NCBI GenBank assembly: GCA_964397445.1
Contig: CAYNHZ010000001.1
Location: 372,001 to 436,000, forward strand
Reading direction: 5' to 3'
Source: CAYNHZ01 sp964397445
GTDB lineage: Bacteria; Bacteroidota; Bacteroidia; Bacteroidales; UBA932
Length of the DNA: 64,000 bases
The translations under genes and the position numbers were made by a program. The notes under the pieces are model-generated. The model was not told where the DNA came from. It did no database searches and saw only the letters and a list, made by a program, of their open reading frames with translations. Every line of letters starts with the position of its first letter. The first letter of the stretch is position 1. Below are positions 7,622-16,337 of this stretch, piece by piece.

Positions 7622-9433
7622 ATGGAAACATATGATAAAATAAAGCTCCTTCCTCACACACCTGGCGTCTATCGTTTTATAGATAAAGATGGTGTAATCA
7701 TCTATATTGGAAAGGCTAAAGATTTGAGAAATAGAGTTATGCAATATTTTCGTTCAGAAAACAATCTTAGTCGCAAAACTGCTATTATGGTTTCAAAAAT
7801 TTTTGAAATCCAGCACACAGTGGTCAACACAGAGGAAGATGCGTTGCTACTTGAGAATAACCTGATAAAGCAATTTCAGCCTCGTTATAATATTCTTTTA
7901 AAAGATAGTAAGACTTATCCCTGGATTTGTGTTAAAAAGGAGCCATTTCCAAGGGTATTTATAACGAGAAATGTTGTAAAAGATGGTTCTGGCTATTTTG
8001 GACCTTATAGCTCCGCCACCTATGCCCACAATATTTTAGAGTTAATTAACGGATTATATAAGTTGAGAAATTGCAAATTATCCCTCTCAAACCAAAATAT
8101 AGCTTCAAATAAATTTAAGGTTTGCCTTAATTATCATCTCGGTAAATGTTGTGCCCCTTGTGTTGGAAAGATAAGTGATGAGATGTATCGTTCTCAAATA
8201 GACTCAATTATCGAGATATTAAAGGGTAATTCTTTTGGACTTATCAAGGAGTATGAGGATAAGATGAGGCAGAGTGCTTCTGACTACAATTTCGAACAGG
8301 CCCAGTTATATAAAGAGAGGAGAGATCTGCTCCAAAAGCATTATTCTAAATCTTTGATTGTTAACTCCTCCTCATTTGATTCCGATGTTTTTTCAATAAT
8401 TCAAGAGGGGCAAGATGCCTTTGGCAATTTTATGAGGATAAAAAGTGGGAGTATAATCCAATCTCTTAATATGGAGATGAAAAATAAGATCGATGAGGGG
8501 CTTCCTTCTGTATTAACTTCATTTATATCAGAGATATATTCCAAGTTAGATGGTTTTAGAGCTGAAGGGGTTCCAAAAGATGTAATAGTACCTTTTATGC
8601 CTGATTATAATGTTCTTGGGAAGAATTATTATGTACCTGTCAAAGGGGAAAAGGGTGCATTGTTGGAGTTGAGTAGGAAGAATGCCGCTGAATTAAAGTT
8701 TGAGAAGTTAAAATACGAAGAGTTTGTAAACCCTAAGGAACATTCGGAGAGAGTAATTGAGAATCTTATGAATGATCTTCAGATGACAGAGTTACCTAAT
8801 CATATTGAGTGCTTTGACAATTCTAATATTCAAGGATCAAACCCTGTAGCCTCTTGTGTTGTTTTCAAGAACGGATTGCCATCAAAAGGAGACTATCGCC
8901 ATTTTAATATTAAAACCGTTATCGGACCGGACGATTTTGCGTCTATGAAGGAGGTTGTAAACAGGCGTTATTCTCGACTTCTTGAGGAGCGAGGAGCCTT
9001 ACCTCAATTGATAGTTATAGATGGGGGAAAAGGTCAGGTTAGTTCAGCTTATGAGGCACTTACAGAATTAGGACTGATTGATAAGATAAAATTGATAGGG
9101 ATAGCAAAGAGATTGGAGGAGTTAATAATTCCAGGTGATCCTTATCCAATGTTTCTTGATAAGAACTCCACCTCTTTGAGGCTTATAATGCAACTTCGGG
9201 ATGAGGCTCATAGATTTGGTATTACTCACCATAGAAATAGAAGAAGTAAATCTCAATTATCATCTGAAATTGAATCAATAGAGGGGATTGGGAAAGTGAG
9301 TGCAGATAAACTTCTTTCTAAATACAAAACATTGTCAAAGATAAAGTCTGCCCCTTATAATGAGGTTGTTAAGGTTATAGGGAAGCGCATTGCAAATGTG
9401 TTGTTTGATTATTTCGGATTAGAAAAAATTTAG
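7622..9433 (+). CDS. uvrC: Excinuclease ABC subunit C
   Basis: A 603-residue UvrC, the dual-incision nuclease of nucleotide excision repair. Domains in order: GIY-YIG nuclease (TPGVYRFIDKDG and IIYIGKAKDLRNR, about 13-38) for the 3' cut, a cysteine cluster (CLNYHLGKCCAPC) that in some family members binds Fe-S, a UVR motif (about 205-240) for UvrB contact, the RNase H-like domain (ECFDNSNIQGSNPVAS, near 397-412) for the 5' cut, and a C-terminal helix-hairpin-helix region (IEGIGKVSADKLL). Length is normal. It is divergent from the OlsF-like gene with 22 bases between start codons. No exact -7 box for uvrC is seen. Confidence 0.97.
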   Translation: METYDKIKLLPHTPGVYRFIDKDGVIIYIGKAKDLRNRVMQYFRSENNLSRKTAIMVSKIFEIQHTVVNTEEDALLLENNLIKQFQPRYNILLKDSKTYPWICVKKEPFPRVFITRNVVKDGSGYFGPYSSATYAHNILELINGLYKLRNCKLSLSNQNIASNKFKVCLNYHLGKCCAPCVGKISDEMYRSQIDSIIEILKGNSFGLIKEYEDKMRQSASDYNFEQAQLYKERRDLLQKHYSKSLIVNSSSFDSDVFSIIQEGQDAFGNFMRIKSGSIIQSLNMEMKNKIDEGLPSVLTSFISEIYSKLDGFRAEGVPKDVIVPFMPDYNVLGKNYYVPVKGEKGALLELSRKNAAELKFEKLKYEEFVNPKEHSERVIENLMNDLQMTELPNHIECFDNSNIQGSNPVASCVVFKNGLPSKGDYRHFNIKTVIGPDDFASMKEVVNRRYSRLLEERGALPQLIVIDGGKGQVSSAYEALTELGLIDKIKLIGIAKRLEELIIPGDPYPMFLDKNSTSLRLIMQLRDEAHRFGITHHRNRRSKSQLSSEIESIEGIGKVSADKLLSKYKTLSKIKSAPYNEVVKVIGKRIANVLFDYFGLEKI

Positions 9434-10119
9434 TCGGATGAATGTTGGTCGGACGAGAGTTTTCGCCAGACTATCAGACCATTGATAGAGTTTGCAAGAT
9501 AAAAACTCCACATTATTATCATCAATTCGGCGTGTTCTGTCCCTTGAATAGTGAATACAATCCAAATGATCAAGCTAACTATATTAACGATAATCCAGAG
9601 GAACCATTGCTCCATATATGCCCTAACCATAAGGAACATAGCTATTATAGATAAAACAGTGGTTAGTGAATCTTTAACAGGCATTGGGTCGTTTAGATAG
9701 TTGAGTAACAACCCTGTTGCCCCTGTAATAGAGACACAACTCACTATGAGAATGATTATCTCCTTGATATTCATCCTCTTTCCTTTGACTTTCGCTCCAT
9801 CATCATTTCCCCTTTTTCTCCAATTAAACCACCCAATAAATTGCATTGGAAGATAGTATAGTCCGTTTAGTGCTGCATCTCCGTATAGTTGTGATTTAAA
9901 AGAGATGTAAGCATATAGAGAGACATTTATGAAACCGAAAACATAGTTAAGGATGTTCCCTTTTGCAGATAATACCACACAAATTACTCCAGATATAGCA
10001 GCAACACACCCAAGAATATCGAATTCGTCTGCAAACAATGAGTATGAGATACTTGATGAGATTACACCTATAATCAGAAAATAATCGAAAAGGTTTAATA
10101 TTTTCCTGTTAAAAAGCAT
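9430..10119 (-). CDS. PnuC-family vitamin transporter (first copy)
   Basis: A 229-residue membrane protein with about seven spans. PnuC features are the NYVFGFINVSLYAYI segment, the aromatic motif YYLPMQFIGWFNWRK, and the late QWFLWIIVNIVSLIIWI segment. PnuC proteins move nicotinamide riboside by facilitated diffusion, while paralogues (PnuT, PnuX) carry thiamine or riboflavin, so the substrate is not certain. It starts 7 bases after the stop of the outer-membrane protease gene (same strand) and is likely cotranscribed with it. Its last 4 bases overlap the end of uvrC. A second, divergent paralogue lies in the suf operon. Confidence 0.85.
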   Translation of the reverse strand: MLFNRKILNLFDYFLIIGVISSSISYSLFADEFDILGCVAAISGVICVVLSAKGNILNYVFGFINVSLYAYISFKSQLYGDAALNGLYYLPMQFIGWFNWRKRGNDDGAKVKGKRMNIKEIIILIVSCVSITGATGLLLNYLNDPMPVKDSLTTVLSIIAMFLMVRAYMEQWFLWIIVNIVSLIIWIVFTIQGTEHAELMIIMWSFYLANSINGLIVWRKLSSDQHSSD

Positions 10120-10126
10120 AAGAATA

Positions 10127-13057
10127 TTAGATTTTTATACTAAATAAAAACTTGAAATGATTTCTATTACCTTCTTGATAACCAGTTCTTGCATACCTAA
10201 CACCTATACTTATAGGTAAGTTAAATCTGAATATTACAAAATCAAGCAAAACATCTGTTCCGTATGAGTAGTAATTATTAACGACTCTATTATGATCAAC
10301 ATCTCTTGCATATTCCCCAAAAGGGATAATCTGAAGTCGTTTAAAATATAAAAACCAAGAGAGAGATTTATCTCCAAGGTAGATAGGAATTGCATAGTCG
10401 GCGGTGACTTTAAAATAGTTCATAGTTGGCCGTAAAGATGGATCATATCCTCTTGGAAGAGAAGTAAAGGGGGAGAGATAATAGTTTTTGTTTGTAATAA
10501 ATTGTTTTTGATATGTAGCTGTAATTTTAAAACCTTGCTGTCTATTGATACCGGGAAGGTATCCGTAACCATATAAATAGACAAGATCACCGAAGTTTCC
10601 ACCTGATCCGAGAGCTGATGCTCCCATAGCAGATATGCCAAAACCGTAACGGGGGAAAATCTGTGATTTAGCGATAGGGAGGACTTGATAATATCTTGCC
10701 CCATATTGGATTTGATGTTTGAAAAGGTATTTTTCTTTTTCGTATGAGTAGTAATCATCATTTGAGAAGGTCCAACTCAGTTGTGGAATTAATCCTTTAT
10801 TCCATCCCCCTTTAGATAAATATAAAGGGTAGTAAATCAATAATTTAGTTTTGATAAACGGTGTGCCCGTTTTATCATATATCGATTCTTTATATTTATT
10901 ATCTGCTGTTTTAACCATATCTGACCGGTAACTGAATCTGTCATTTATGTCAAAAGAGAGTTCTATGTTTGGTTTTATTCCGGAGTATCTAAAGTTTAGG
11001 TGGCCTGAGTGAAATCCATTATGATAAGAGTATCCAACCATAGTGTTTGCGGTTCCAAGGGTGTTTTGTGAGTATAATGTTAGGCCGACAGCTGCCAGGT
11101 CGTAGAATTTCTCATAACTCATATTCATAATATTGTCAACATTGTAATATATCGGTGCCCACGAGTGAAAGCGAAAAAGGTGTCCGATTTTACTATATCT
11201 CTTAGAGGGGTATATAGAGGTATTATTTACATCTATCGAGTCTTTTTTAATGATTGAGGTGGCTTGTTTTGCCTGTGTGGACATCATCTCTTCAATAGGG
11301 TGTTTGTGAGGCTCTGTAAAGTAGGAATGTTTCCATTGGAGAGAGTCTAAATGTGTCTTTGTCAAGCGGTACCCTTTGTCATCATAAGTTGAGTAGTATA
11401 AATATTGGGAGTTCCGGTCGATATAGGGGTATGATGCTCCAAAAACAGAATTTGTCAGTCTATAGAGGATATTATGTTCCAATTCATAATAGTATATATT
11501 TAGGATTCCATCAAGATCACTACTGAAATAGAGACCATTGTCGCCGGCTTTTATGGAGTTGATTGACATATTTTGTTGAGGTATTACCTCTCTCCATTTC
11601 CCTTCTGAATAGCAATAAAGTGCGAGCCCTTTATTAAGGATAATTGTGCAATATATATCTCTTCCAATAAAGGCGGTCTCTTTTAGTTGACCTTTATTTG
11701 GAGCCTCTATTCGATCTATTATTTTCCCACTTTTAGAGGATAAGATAACTAAATAAGATGAGCCCTCTATCGGGTACTCCACAACGGCTATGGAGTCGGC
11801 GGTTTCGGATGGGGAGGGGTTGAAGTATTTTGTCCTCTTATGATGAGTTTTTACTTTTTTCGTGTAGATATCAAAAGACCTGAGTACTGAGAAATTTTCG
11901 AGGGTTGAACTATTGTTGTATATCCCCTCTGTCCAATAAATTTTTCCATCAGATGCAATGTTTAATGGGGAAGTATTATTTGAAAAGGGTCTTATAATAT
12001 GGTCTTTACCTGTGCTATCGGTGAAAATCAGGTTACTCGAATATTCCATCCCTTTTTTTATAGAGATGACAGAGTTATAGAATTTTGATTTAGGATCGGA
12101 GATATAAATCCCGTTCTCATAATTGGTGTAGAGCCTCTCCCTTTTATTTGAAATTTCCTCTTGTGTTGTGAATTTGCCCCTTTTTTCTAAATCTCTTGTC
12201 CATATATTTGTCATTAATATTTGGGACTCTTGCAGATATTCTTCCCTTTTCATCCCCGCATAGCTTTTATAAGAAAGAAAAATGAGGTTGGGGTTATACC
12301 AATTTTTAACTAAGAATTTATAATAAAGGCCTGGAAAATAATAGTTGCTTGTATTGTATCTTACAGCGGTGTTTAGTAGATAACCGAAAGCATATTCGTT
12401 TGGCGTGTAGTCTCGGAATGATCCAAATCTAAGTCTGTCCCAATTTCTATAGTCCCCTTTAAGATAAATTGCCCTTGGGTACATCAGAAATTCTGCTTGT
12501 CTCCCCCTTCCCGATTGTGTTAGTTCTGTTTCAGTGGTAACAGCATCACCTTCGAGAAAAAAATTAGATGGGTAAAGGCCAACTCCCAATCCTGTTATTT
12601 GCTCCCCTAAAAGGTAATAGAGTACATTGTAAACCCCTTTTGTAAAGTGTTCTATCTGTCCGATATGTCTCGATTCGTGAGTAGTAAGTTGTTCTATCCA
12701 GGATTGAGGTGTTCCATTGTATGGATTTGGAGTGGTTATAAGGTCTACCCTTTTCGGTGCCCAGGCCACTGAACCATTAGAGAAGGTGGTGTAGGGGTGA
12801 AGGACGATTTGAATAGGTTTTGGATCGATCATTAGTGGCTCCATCACAGATGCTCTTTGTCTCTCAAGTGTAAAAAGATACTCTCTTGCAAGTGAGTCTA
12901 TCTTCTCAGGGAAGATTATCGTGTAATTCTTTGATTTTATTTGGTTCCACTTAATAAATGGGGGATCGTCACCAATCGTGTAAAACTGTCCGAACAATAA
13001 ATTCGGTGATGCCGTAAAGAATATGAGAAGTAAATACTTAAAATATTTAGGTTTCAT
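10127..13057 (-). CDS. Secreted gluzincin-like metalloprotease with beta-propeller and outer-membrane barrel regions
   Basis: A 976-residue protein with a signal peptide (residues 1-23, ending LLFGQ). The N-terminal domain contains HESRH at 127-131, an HExxH zinc motif, followed by FFLEGDAVTTE with Glu169 as likely third ligand, as in peptidase MA-like gluzincins. The middle has repeated strands with SDLDG and YYSTYDDKG, like TolB beta-propeller proteins. The last ~300 residues alternate polar and aromatic residues in strand-like segments (for example NLPISIGVRYARTGY), typical of an outer-membrane barrel. The substrate is unknown. The promoter box ends only four bases before the ATG. Divergent from the Na/Pi cotransporter gene. 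Confidence 0.72.
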   Translation of the reverse strand: MKPKYFKYLLLIFFTASPNLLFGQFYTIGDDPPFIKWNQIKSKNYTIIFPEKIDSLAREYLFTLERQRASVMEPLMIDPKPIQIVLHPYTTFSNGSVAWAPKRVDLITTPNPYNGTPQSWIEQLTTHESRHIGQIEHFTKGVYNVLYYLLGEQITGLGVGLYPSNFFLEGDAVTTETELTQSGRGRQAEFLMYPRAIYLKGDYRNWDRLRFGSFRDYTPNEYAFGYLLNTAVRYNTSNYYFPGLYYKFLVKNWYNPNLIFLSYKSYAGMKREEYLQESQILMTNIWTRDLEKRGKFTTQEEISNKRERLYTNYENGIYISDPKSKFYNSVISIKKGMEYSSNLIFTDSTGKDHIIRPFSNNTSPLNIASDGKIYWTEGIYNNSSTLENFSVLRSFDIYTKKVKTHHKRTKYFNPSPSETADSIAVVEYPIEGSSYLVILSSKSGKIIDRIEAPNKGQLKETAFIGRDIYCTIILNKGLALYCYSEGKWREVIPQQNMSINSIKAGDNGLYFSSDLDGILNIYYYELEHNILYRLTNSVFGASYPYIDRNSQYLYYSTYDDKGYRLTKTHLDSLQWKHSYFTEPHKHPIEEMMSTQAKQATSIIKKDSIDVNNTSIYPSKRYSKIGHLFRFHSWAPIYYNVDNIMNMSYEKFYDLAAVGLTLYSQNTLGTANTMVGYSYHNGFHSGHLNFRYSGIKPNIELSFDINDRFSYRSDMVKTADNKYKESIYDKTGTPFIKTKLLIYYPLYLSKGGWNKGLIPQLSWTFSNDDYYSYEKEKYLFKHQIQYGARYYQVLPIAKSQIFPRYGFGISAMGASALGSGGNFGDLVYLYGYGYLPGINRQQGFKITATYQKQFITNKNYYLSPFTSLPRGYDPSLRPTMNYFKVTADYAIPIYLGDKSLSWFLYFKRLQIIPFGEYARDVDHNRVVNNYYSYGTDVLLDFVIFRFNLPISIGVRYARTGYQEGNRNHFKFLFSIKI

Positions 13058-13061
13058 AGAG

Positions 13062-13069
13062 CAAAGGTA
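13062..13069 (-). promoter_or_regulatory. -7 promoter box of the metalloprotease gene
   Basis: TACCTTTG on the minus strand fits TAnnTTTG. Only CTCT separates it from the ATG, so the transcript should begin at or one base before the start codon. It is two bases away from the opposing box at 13072-13079. Confidence 0.5.
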
Positions 13070-13071
13070 TG

Positions 13072-13079
13072 TATATTTG
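13072..13079 (+). promoter_or_regulatory. -7 promoter box of the Na/Pi cotransporter gene
   Basis: TATATTTG, exact consensus. The predicted start point near 13083 gives a 19-base leader to the ATG at 13102. The -33 region of this promoter would lie inside the oppositely oriented gene. Confidence 0.55.
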
Positions 13080-13101
13080 CGAAAAAATAGTTCATTCAGT
13101 T

Positions 13102-14790
13102 ATGAATATAGTTCTTCAAATCCTAACATTATTAGGTTCATTAGGTCTTTTTCTTTACGGTATGACCCTTATGAGCGAATCTTTGCAAAAAGTAGCAGGT
13201 CAGAGGCTTAGATCTATTCTTGCTGCAATGACCTCAAACTCATTAAAAAGAATACTCACAGGTACCCTTGTCACCGCCATAATACAATCCTCGAGTGCTA
13301 CAACAGTTATGATAGTTAGCTTTGTAAATGCAGGGCTTCTCTCGTTGACACAAGCGGTCGGGGTTATAATGGGGGCTAACATAGGAACGACAGTCACAGC
13401 TTGGATAATAGCATTGCTTGGTTTTAAGGCAGATATAGCCATTATATCTATTCCCTTGATTGGAATAGGCTTTGCAATGATGATGTTTAAGTCAAAAAAG
13501 AAGAAAAACATAGGTGAGTTGATAATTGGTTTTGCCCTATTGTTCCTTGGTTTAAGTTTCTTAAAAGATTCTGTTCCAGATCTTGGATCAAGCCCTGAGA
13601 TATTGTCTTTTATCAAGAGTTGGACAGATTGGGGCTATTTATCTATCCTTACATTTGTTGGAATAGGTACACTATTGACTATTATTCTCCAATCCTCAAG
13701 TGCGACAATGGCTCTAACCCTTGTTATGTGTAATTTCGGTTGGATCCCATTTGAGATGGCTGCAGCAATGGTTTTAGGTGAAAATATAGGTACAACAATA
13801 ACTGCCAATATAGCCGCTTCTGTTGCGAATGTATCTGCAAGAAGAGCAGCTCGAGCACACTCTGTATTCAATATTTTCGGTGTTATTTGGGTATTGATAT
13901 TTTTCCACCCATTTCTATGGTTGGTCTCTAAAATAGTTGTAGGAATAGGGGGGGCGGATCCTTTTACCTCATCCGAATCTTTACTTTATGCAGTTGCAAC
14001 AGTTCATACCCTTTTTAATATAATTAATACCTTTATTTTAGTTTGGTTTACCCCTCAAATAGTAAAATTCGTTTGTTGGTTGATTAAAAATCCTAATGAG
14101 GAGGAGGTTTTCAGATTGAAATATATTCCGAGTGGCCTTATGAGTACATCAGAACTTTCACTTGCACAAGCAAAACAGGAGATTATCCATTTTGCAAACA
14201 TAGTTAAACGACAATATGTATATGCTCGAGAGGCAATAAATGAATCGGATAACGAGGGTAAATTTGACAACTTGTTTAAGAAACTCGAACATTATGAGCA
14301 GATTACAGATAGAATAGAATTTGAGATAGCCAAGTATTTGAGCAATATAGGTGATGGGGAGCTTAGTGAGGAGAGCTCAAAGAGACTCCAAGCTATGTAT
14401 AAGGTGATAAGTGAATTAGAGAGGATTGGGGATTCAGGTTTTAATATTGCAAGAATATTACAAAGGAAAAATCTTCACGAGAAGAAATTTGATACTATTA
14501 CAATAAAGAAACTAAATCATATGATGGATCTTGTCGACGTTGCATTGGAGAGTATGATTTTAAATCTTTCGTTGGGCTATTCAAAAATTAATAATATTTC
14601 AAATGCTCAAGATGCTGAGCACAATATCAATGAGTATAGGGATAATCTAAAAGAGGAGCATATGCTCAATATAGAATCTAATGAAGGGGCCTACCTTCTC
14701 GGGGTATATTATATGGATCTTATAGTCGAATGTGAAAGGGTCGGAGATTATATAATAAATGTGTCAGAGGCAATTATGGAGATCAATTAA
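13102..14790 (+). CDS. Na+/phosphate cotransporter with C-terminal PhoU-like domain
   Basis: A 562-residue protein. Two inverted transport repeats carry the hallmark QSSSAT at residues 62-67 and 197-202, characteristic of the NptA/type II Na-Pi cotransporter family. About eight membrane spans are followed by a helical cytosolic domain from about residue 345 (RQYVYAREAINES, ELERIGDSGFNIAR), which looks PhoU-like and probably regulates transport. I chose the ATG at 13102 rather than the upstream one at 13069, because the latter precedes the promoter box and adds residues unlike the family. The last 8 bases overlap the convergent lipoprotein gene. Confidence 0.88.
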   Translation: MNIVLQILTLLGSLGLFLYGMTLMSESLQKVAGQRLRSILAAMTSNSLKRILTGTLVTAIIQSSSATTVMIVSFVNAGLLSLTQAVGVIMGANIGTTVTAWIIALLGFKADIAIISIPLIGIGFAMMMFKSKKKKNIGELIIGFALLFLGLSFLKDSVPDLGSSPEILSFIKSWTDWGYLSILTFVGIGTLLTIILQSSSATMALTLVMCNFGWIPFEMAAAMVLGENIGTTITANIAASVANVSARRAARAHSVFNIFGVIWVLIFFHPFLWLVSKIVVGIGGADPFTSSESLLYAVATVHTLFNIINTFILVWFTPQIVKFVCWLIKNPNEEEVFRLKYIPSGLMSTSELSLAQAKQEIIHFANIVKRQYVYAREAINESDNEGKFDNLFKKLEHYEQITDRIEFEIAKYLSNIGDGELSEESSKRLQAMYKVISELERIGDSGFNIARILQRKNLHEKKFDTITIKKLNHMMDLVDVALESMILNLSLGYSKINNISNAQDAEHNINEYRDNLKEEHMLNIESNEGAYLLGVYYMDLIVECERVGDYIINVSEAIMEIN

Positions 14791-15742
14791 TAGTACCAAG
14801 ATTTTCCAGAACGTTTAGTATAATCTCTACCGGGGCATCTTTAAGGAGGATCTTTTTATCTCTATCCATAAGGTACATAGAAGGGATAGCCCTGATATTG
14901 TACAGATTATCATTTCTTATAATCAGATCGGGGTCGTAACCATTAATCCACCCTTTGGGATACTCTTTTATATAGTTATGCCACTCTGTAATGTTTTCGT
15001 CAATATAGAGGTTAAGGACTGTAAGTTTCTTGCTATTAATCAGCTCTTTTATTGTAGCAGATTGGTCGAGAGCTGTCATTATCTCTTTACAGGATGGGCA
15101 TCCAGGATTGGAGAAAAAAAGAAGTGTATGCTCAGAAGTGATTAGATACAATGTCCCTTCCCCATTAGTTGTCATATATTTGAAGTTCGCCCCTTTCTCC
15201 CCAATACGATTACGATAGCACCCCTCAAGATCCATTTTATAAGAGATTTTGGATAGGGAGTCAATCAATGTAGTTTGGATTATCTTTTCTAAAACAGGGA
15301 TATACAACTCTTCGTTTCTATAATCGGAATTAACCCCATAAATTGCCTCTTCTGCGAATTTTATAAAACTCTGAAACACATTACTATTAGGATTATTTAG
15401 CTGGGCTTTTTCGGCAAGATCGACAGCCTTTTTTTGTGCTGTAAATGCAATATTTGTAGGAATTCTCATTAGTATGTCAACATATCCTCGATAGGCATTT
15501 ATGAAATCCCCCTTCGTCACCCCACCAATGAGAGAGGTGTCTTGAGAAAAAACCTCAACTGAGTCAAAATATTTATCCCAATAGTGGATAGCAATATATT
15601 GATAAACCTCAGCTTCTGAAGTTATTACAGATGGTACGGAGGGGAAAGGAAAATCCTTTGGGGTAGAAGATTGTGATTTTTGATTATTGTGGCAAGCAAT
15701 GATTGCCGTAAGAAGGCAAATCAAAAAGAATATCTTTTTCAT
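14783..15742 (-). CDS. DUF5106 lipoprotein with thioredoxin-like domain
   Basis: A 319-residue lipoprotein (lipobox IIAC, Cys17). The N-terminal ~180 residues match the DUF5106 type found in Bacteroidales; the C-terminal domain is thioredoxin-like with FFSNPGCPSCKEI around 209-221 (Cys215-Pro-Ser-Cys218) and a cis-proline-like RAIPSMYLMD later. It is probably anchored in the envelope and involved in disulfide exchange; the redox direction is unknown. Its ATG lies four bases (CAAA) after the discriminator base of tRNA-Gln on the same strand, leaving no room for its own promoter outside the tRNA. Confidence 0.82.
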   Translation of the reverse strand: MKKIFFLICLLTAIIACHNNQKSQSSTPKDFPFPSVPSVITSEAEVYQYIAIHYWDKYFDSVEVFSQDTSLIGGVTKGDFINAYRGYVDILMRIPTNIAFTAQKKAVDLAEKAQLNNPNSNVFQSFIKFAEEAIYGVNSDYRNEELYIPVLEKIIQTTLIDSLSKISYKMDLEGCYRNRIGEKGANFKYMTTNGEGTLYLITSEHTLLFFSNPGCPSCKEIMTALDQSATIKELINSKKLTVLNLYIDENITEWHNYIKEYPKGWINGYDPDLIIRNDNLYNIRAIPSMYLMDRDKKILLKDAPVEIILNVLENLGTIN

Positions 15743-15746
15743 TTTG

Positions 15747-15817
15747 TTGACCTACGAAGATTCGAACTTCGACAGACAGAACCAAAATCTGTAGTGCTAC
15801 CGTTACACCATAGGTCA
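15747..15817 (-). tRNA. tRNA-Gln (anticodon TTG)
   Basis: Seventy-one bases fold as a tRNA on the minus strand. The acceptor stem is TGACCTA/TAGGTCA, the D arm contains GGTAGCAC, the anticodon stem ACAGA/TCTGT encloses the loop TTTTGGT with anticodon TTG at 34-36, and the T arm contains GTTCGAATC. The discriminator base is A, followed by CAAA, so CCA is not encoded and must be added. The 3' end is four bases from the ATG of the DUF5106 lipoprotein gene. Confidence 0.96.
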
Positions 15818-15828
15818 ATTTTGGACGG

Positions 15829-15836
15829 CAAATATA
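15829..15836 (-). promoter_or_regulatory. -7 promoter box of tRNA-Gln (and lipoprotein gene)
   Basis: TATATTTG on the minus strand, exact consensus, 11 bases upstream of the mature tRNA 5' end. The predicted start near 15825 leaves an eight-base leader for RNase P. It is the only promoter seen for both the tRNA and the lipoprotein gene. Confidence 0.6.
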
Positions 15837-15869
15837 GGTATTTTATACAAAAAAAGAAATTTTTATGTG

Positions 15870-16337
15870 CTAATTTGCATTTAACCATGGAATATTTTCT
15901 CCAAATAGGTAAAAAAGCAGTATCCAGAAGGCAAATCTTATCCCTTTTCCGATCAACATATAGATTGCGCACTTAGCAAAATTCACCTTATAAAAGCCAA
16001 GACCTATTGCAAAAACATCACCTACAAAGGGGGTCCAACTCAGTAATGCGAGTAATGGTCCATATTTATCAATCTTCCATTTTTGTTTTTCAAGAGTCTC
16101 TTTGGAGATTTTAAACCATTTTTCTATCCATTCCCATTTGCCGAGCCATCCCAAACCGAAAGAAGTAATACCTCCGAGCCAATTGCCTGTTGTGGCTACA
16201 ATAAATGAGATAAGTGGGTTACCACCAGCTAATAAGAGACCTATTATCAGGAAATCCGAAGAGAAGGGGATAATTGTAGCTGCAAGAAATGTTCCTATGA
16301 AAAGACCTAAATACCCCCATTCTTGTAGAAATTCCAT
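15870..16337 (-). CDS. YqaA-family (DedA/SNARE-associated) membrane protein
   Basis: A 155-residue protein with four to five hydrophobic segments and the family landmarks FIGTFLAATIIPFSSDF (about 13-29), GNWLGGITSFGLG and LLALLSWTPFVGDVFAIGLGF. YqaA proteins are short members of the DedA/VTT superfamily, thought to move or sort phospholipids or undecaprenyl phosphate; the function of this branch is not established. It directly abuts the tadA stop codon with no spacer, so it is probably translated from the NhaD-tadA transcript. Confidence 0.85.
   Translation of the reverse strand: MEFLQEWGYLGLFIGTFLAATIIPFSSDFLIIGLLLAGGNPLISFIVATTGNWLGGITSFGLGWLGKWEWIEKWFKISKETLEKQKWKIDKYGPLLALLSWTPFVGDVFAIGLGFYKVNFAKCAIYMLIGKGIRFAFWILLFYLFGENIPWLNAN

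Noticed and set aside
13200..13616. Long minus-strand frame antisense to the Na/Pi cotransporter gene
   Set aside because: The plus-strand frame carries both QSSSAT motifs, and the antisense frame matches nothing.
15680..15976. Open frames running through tRNA-Gln on both strands
   Set aside because: They cover a structured tRNA and the ends of two real genes, and encode no known family.
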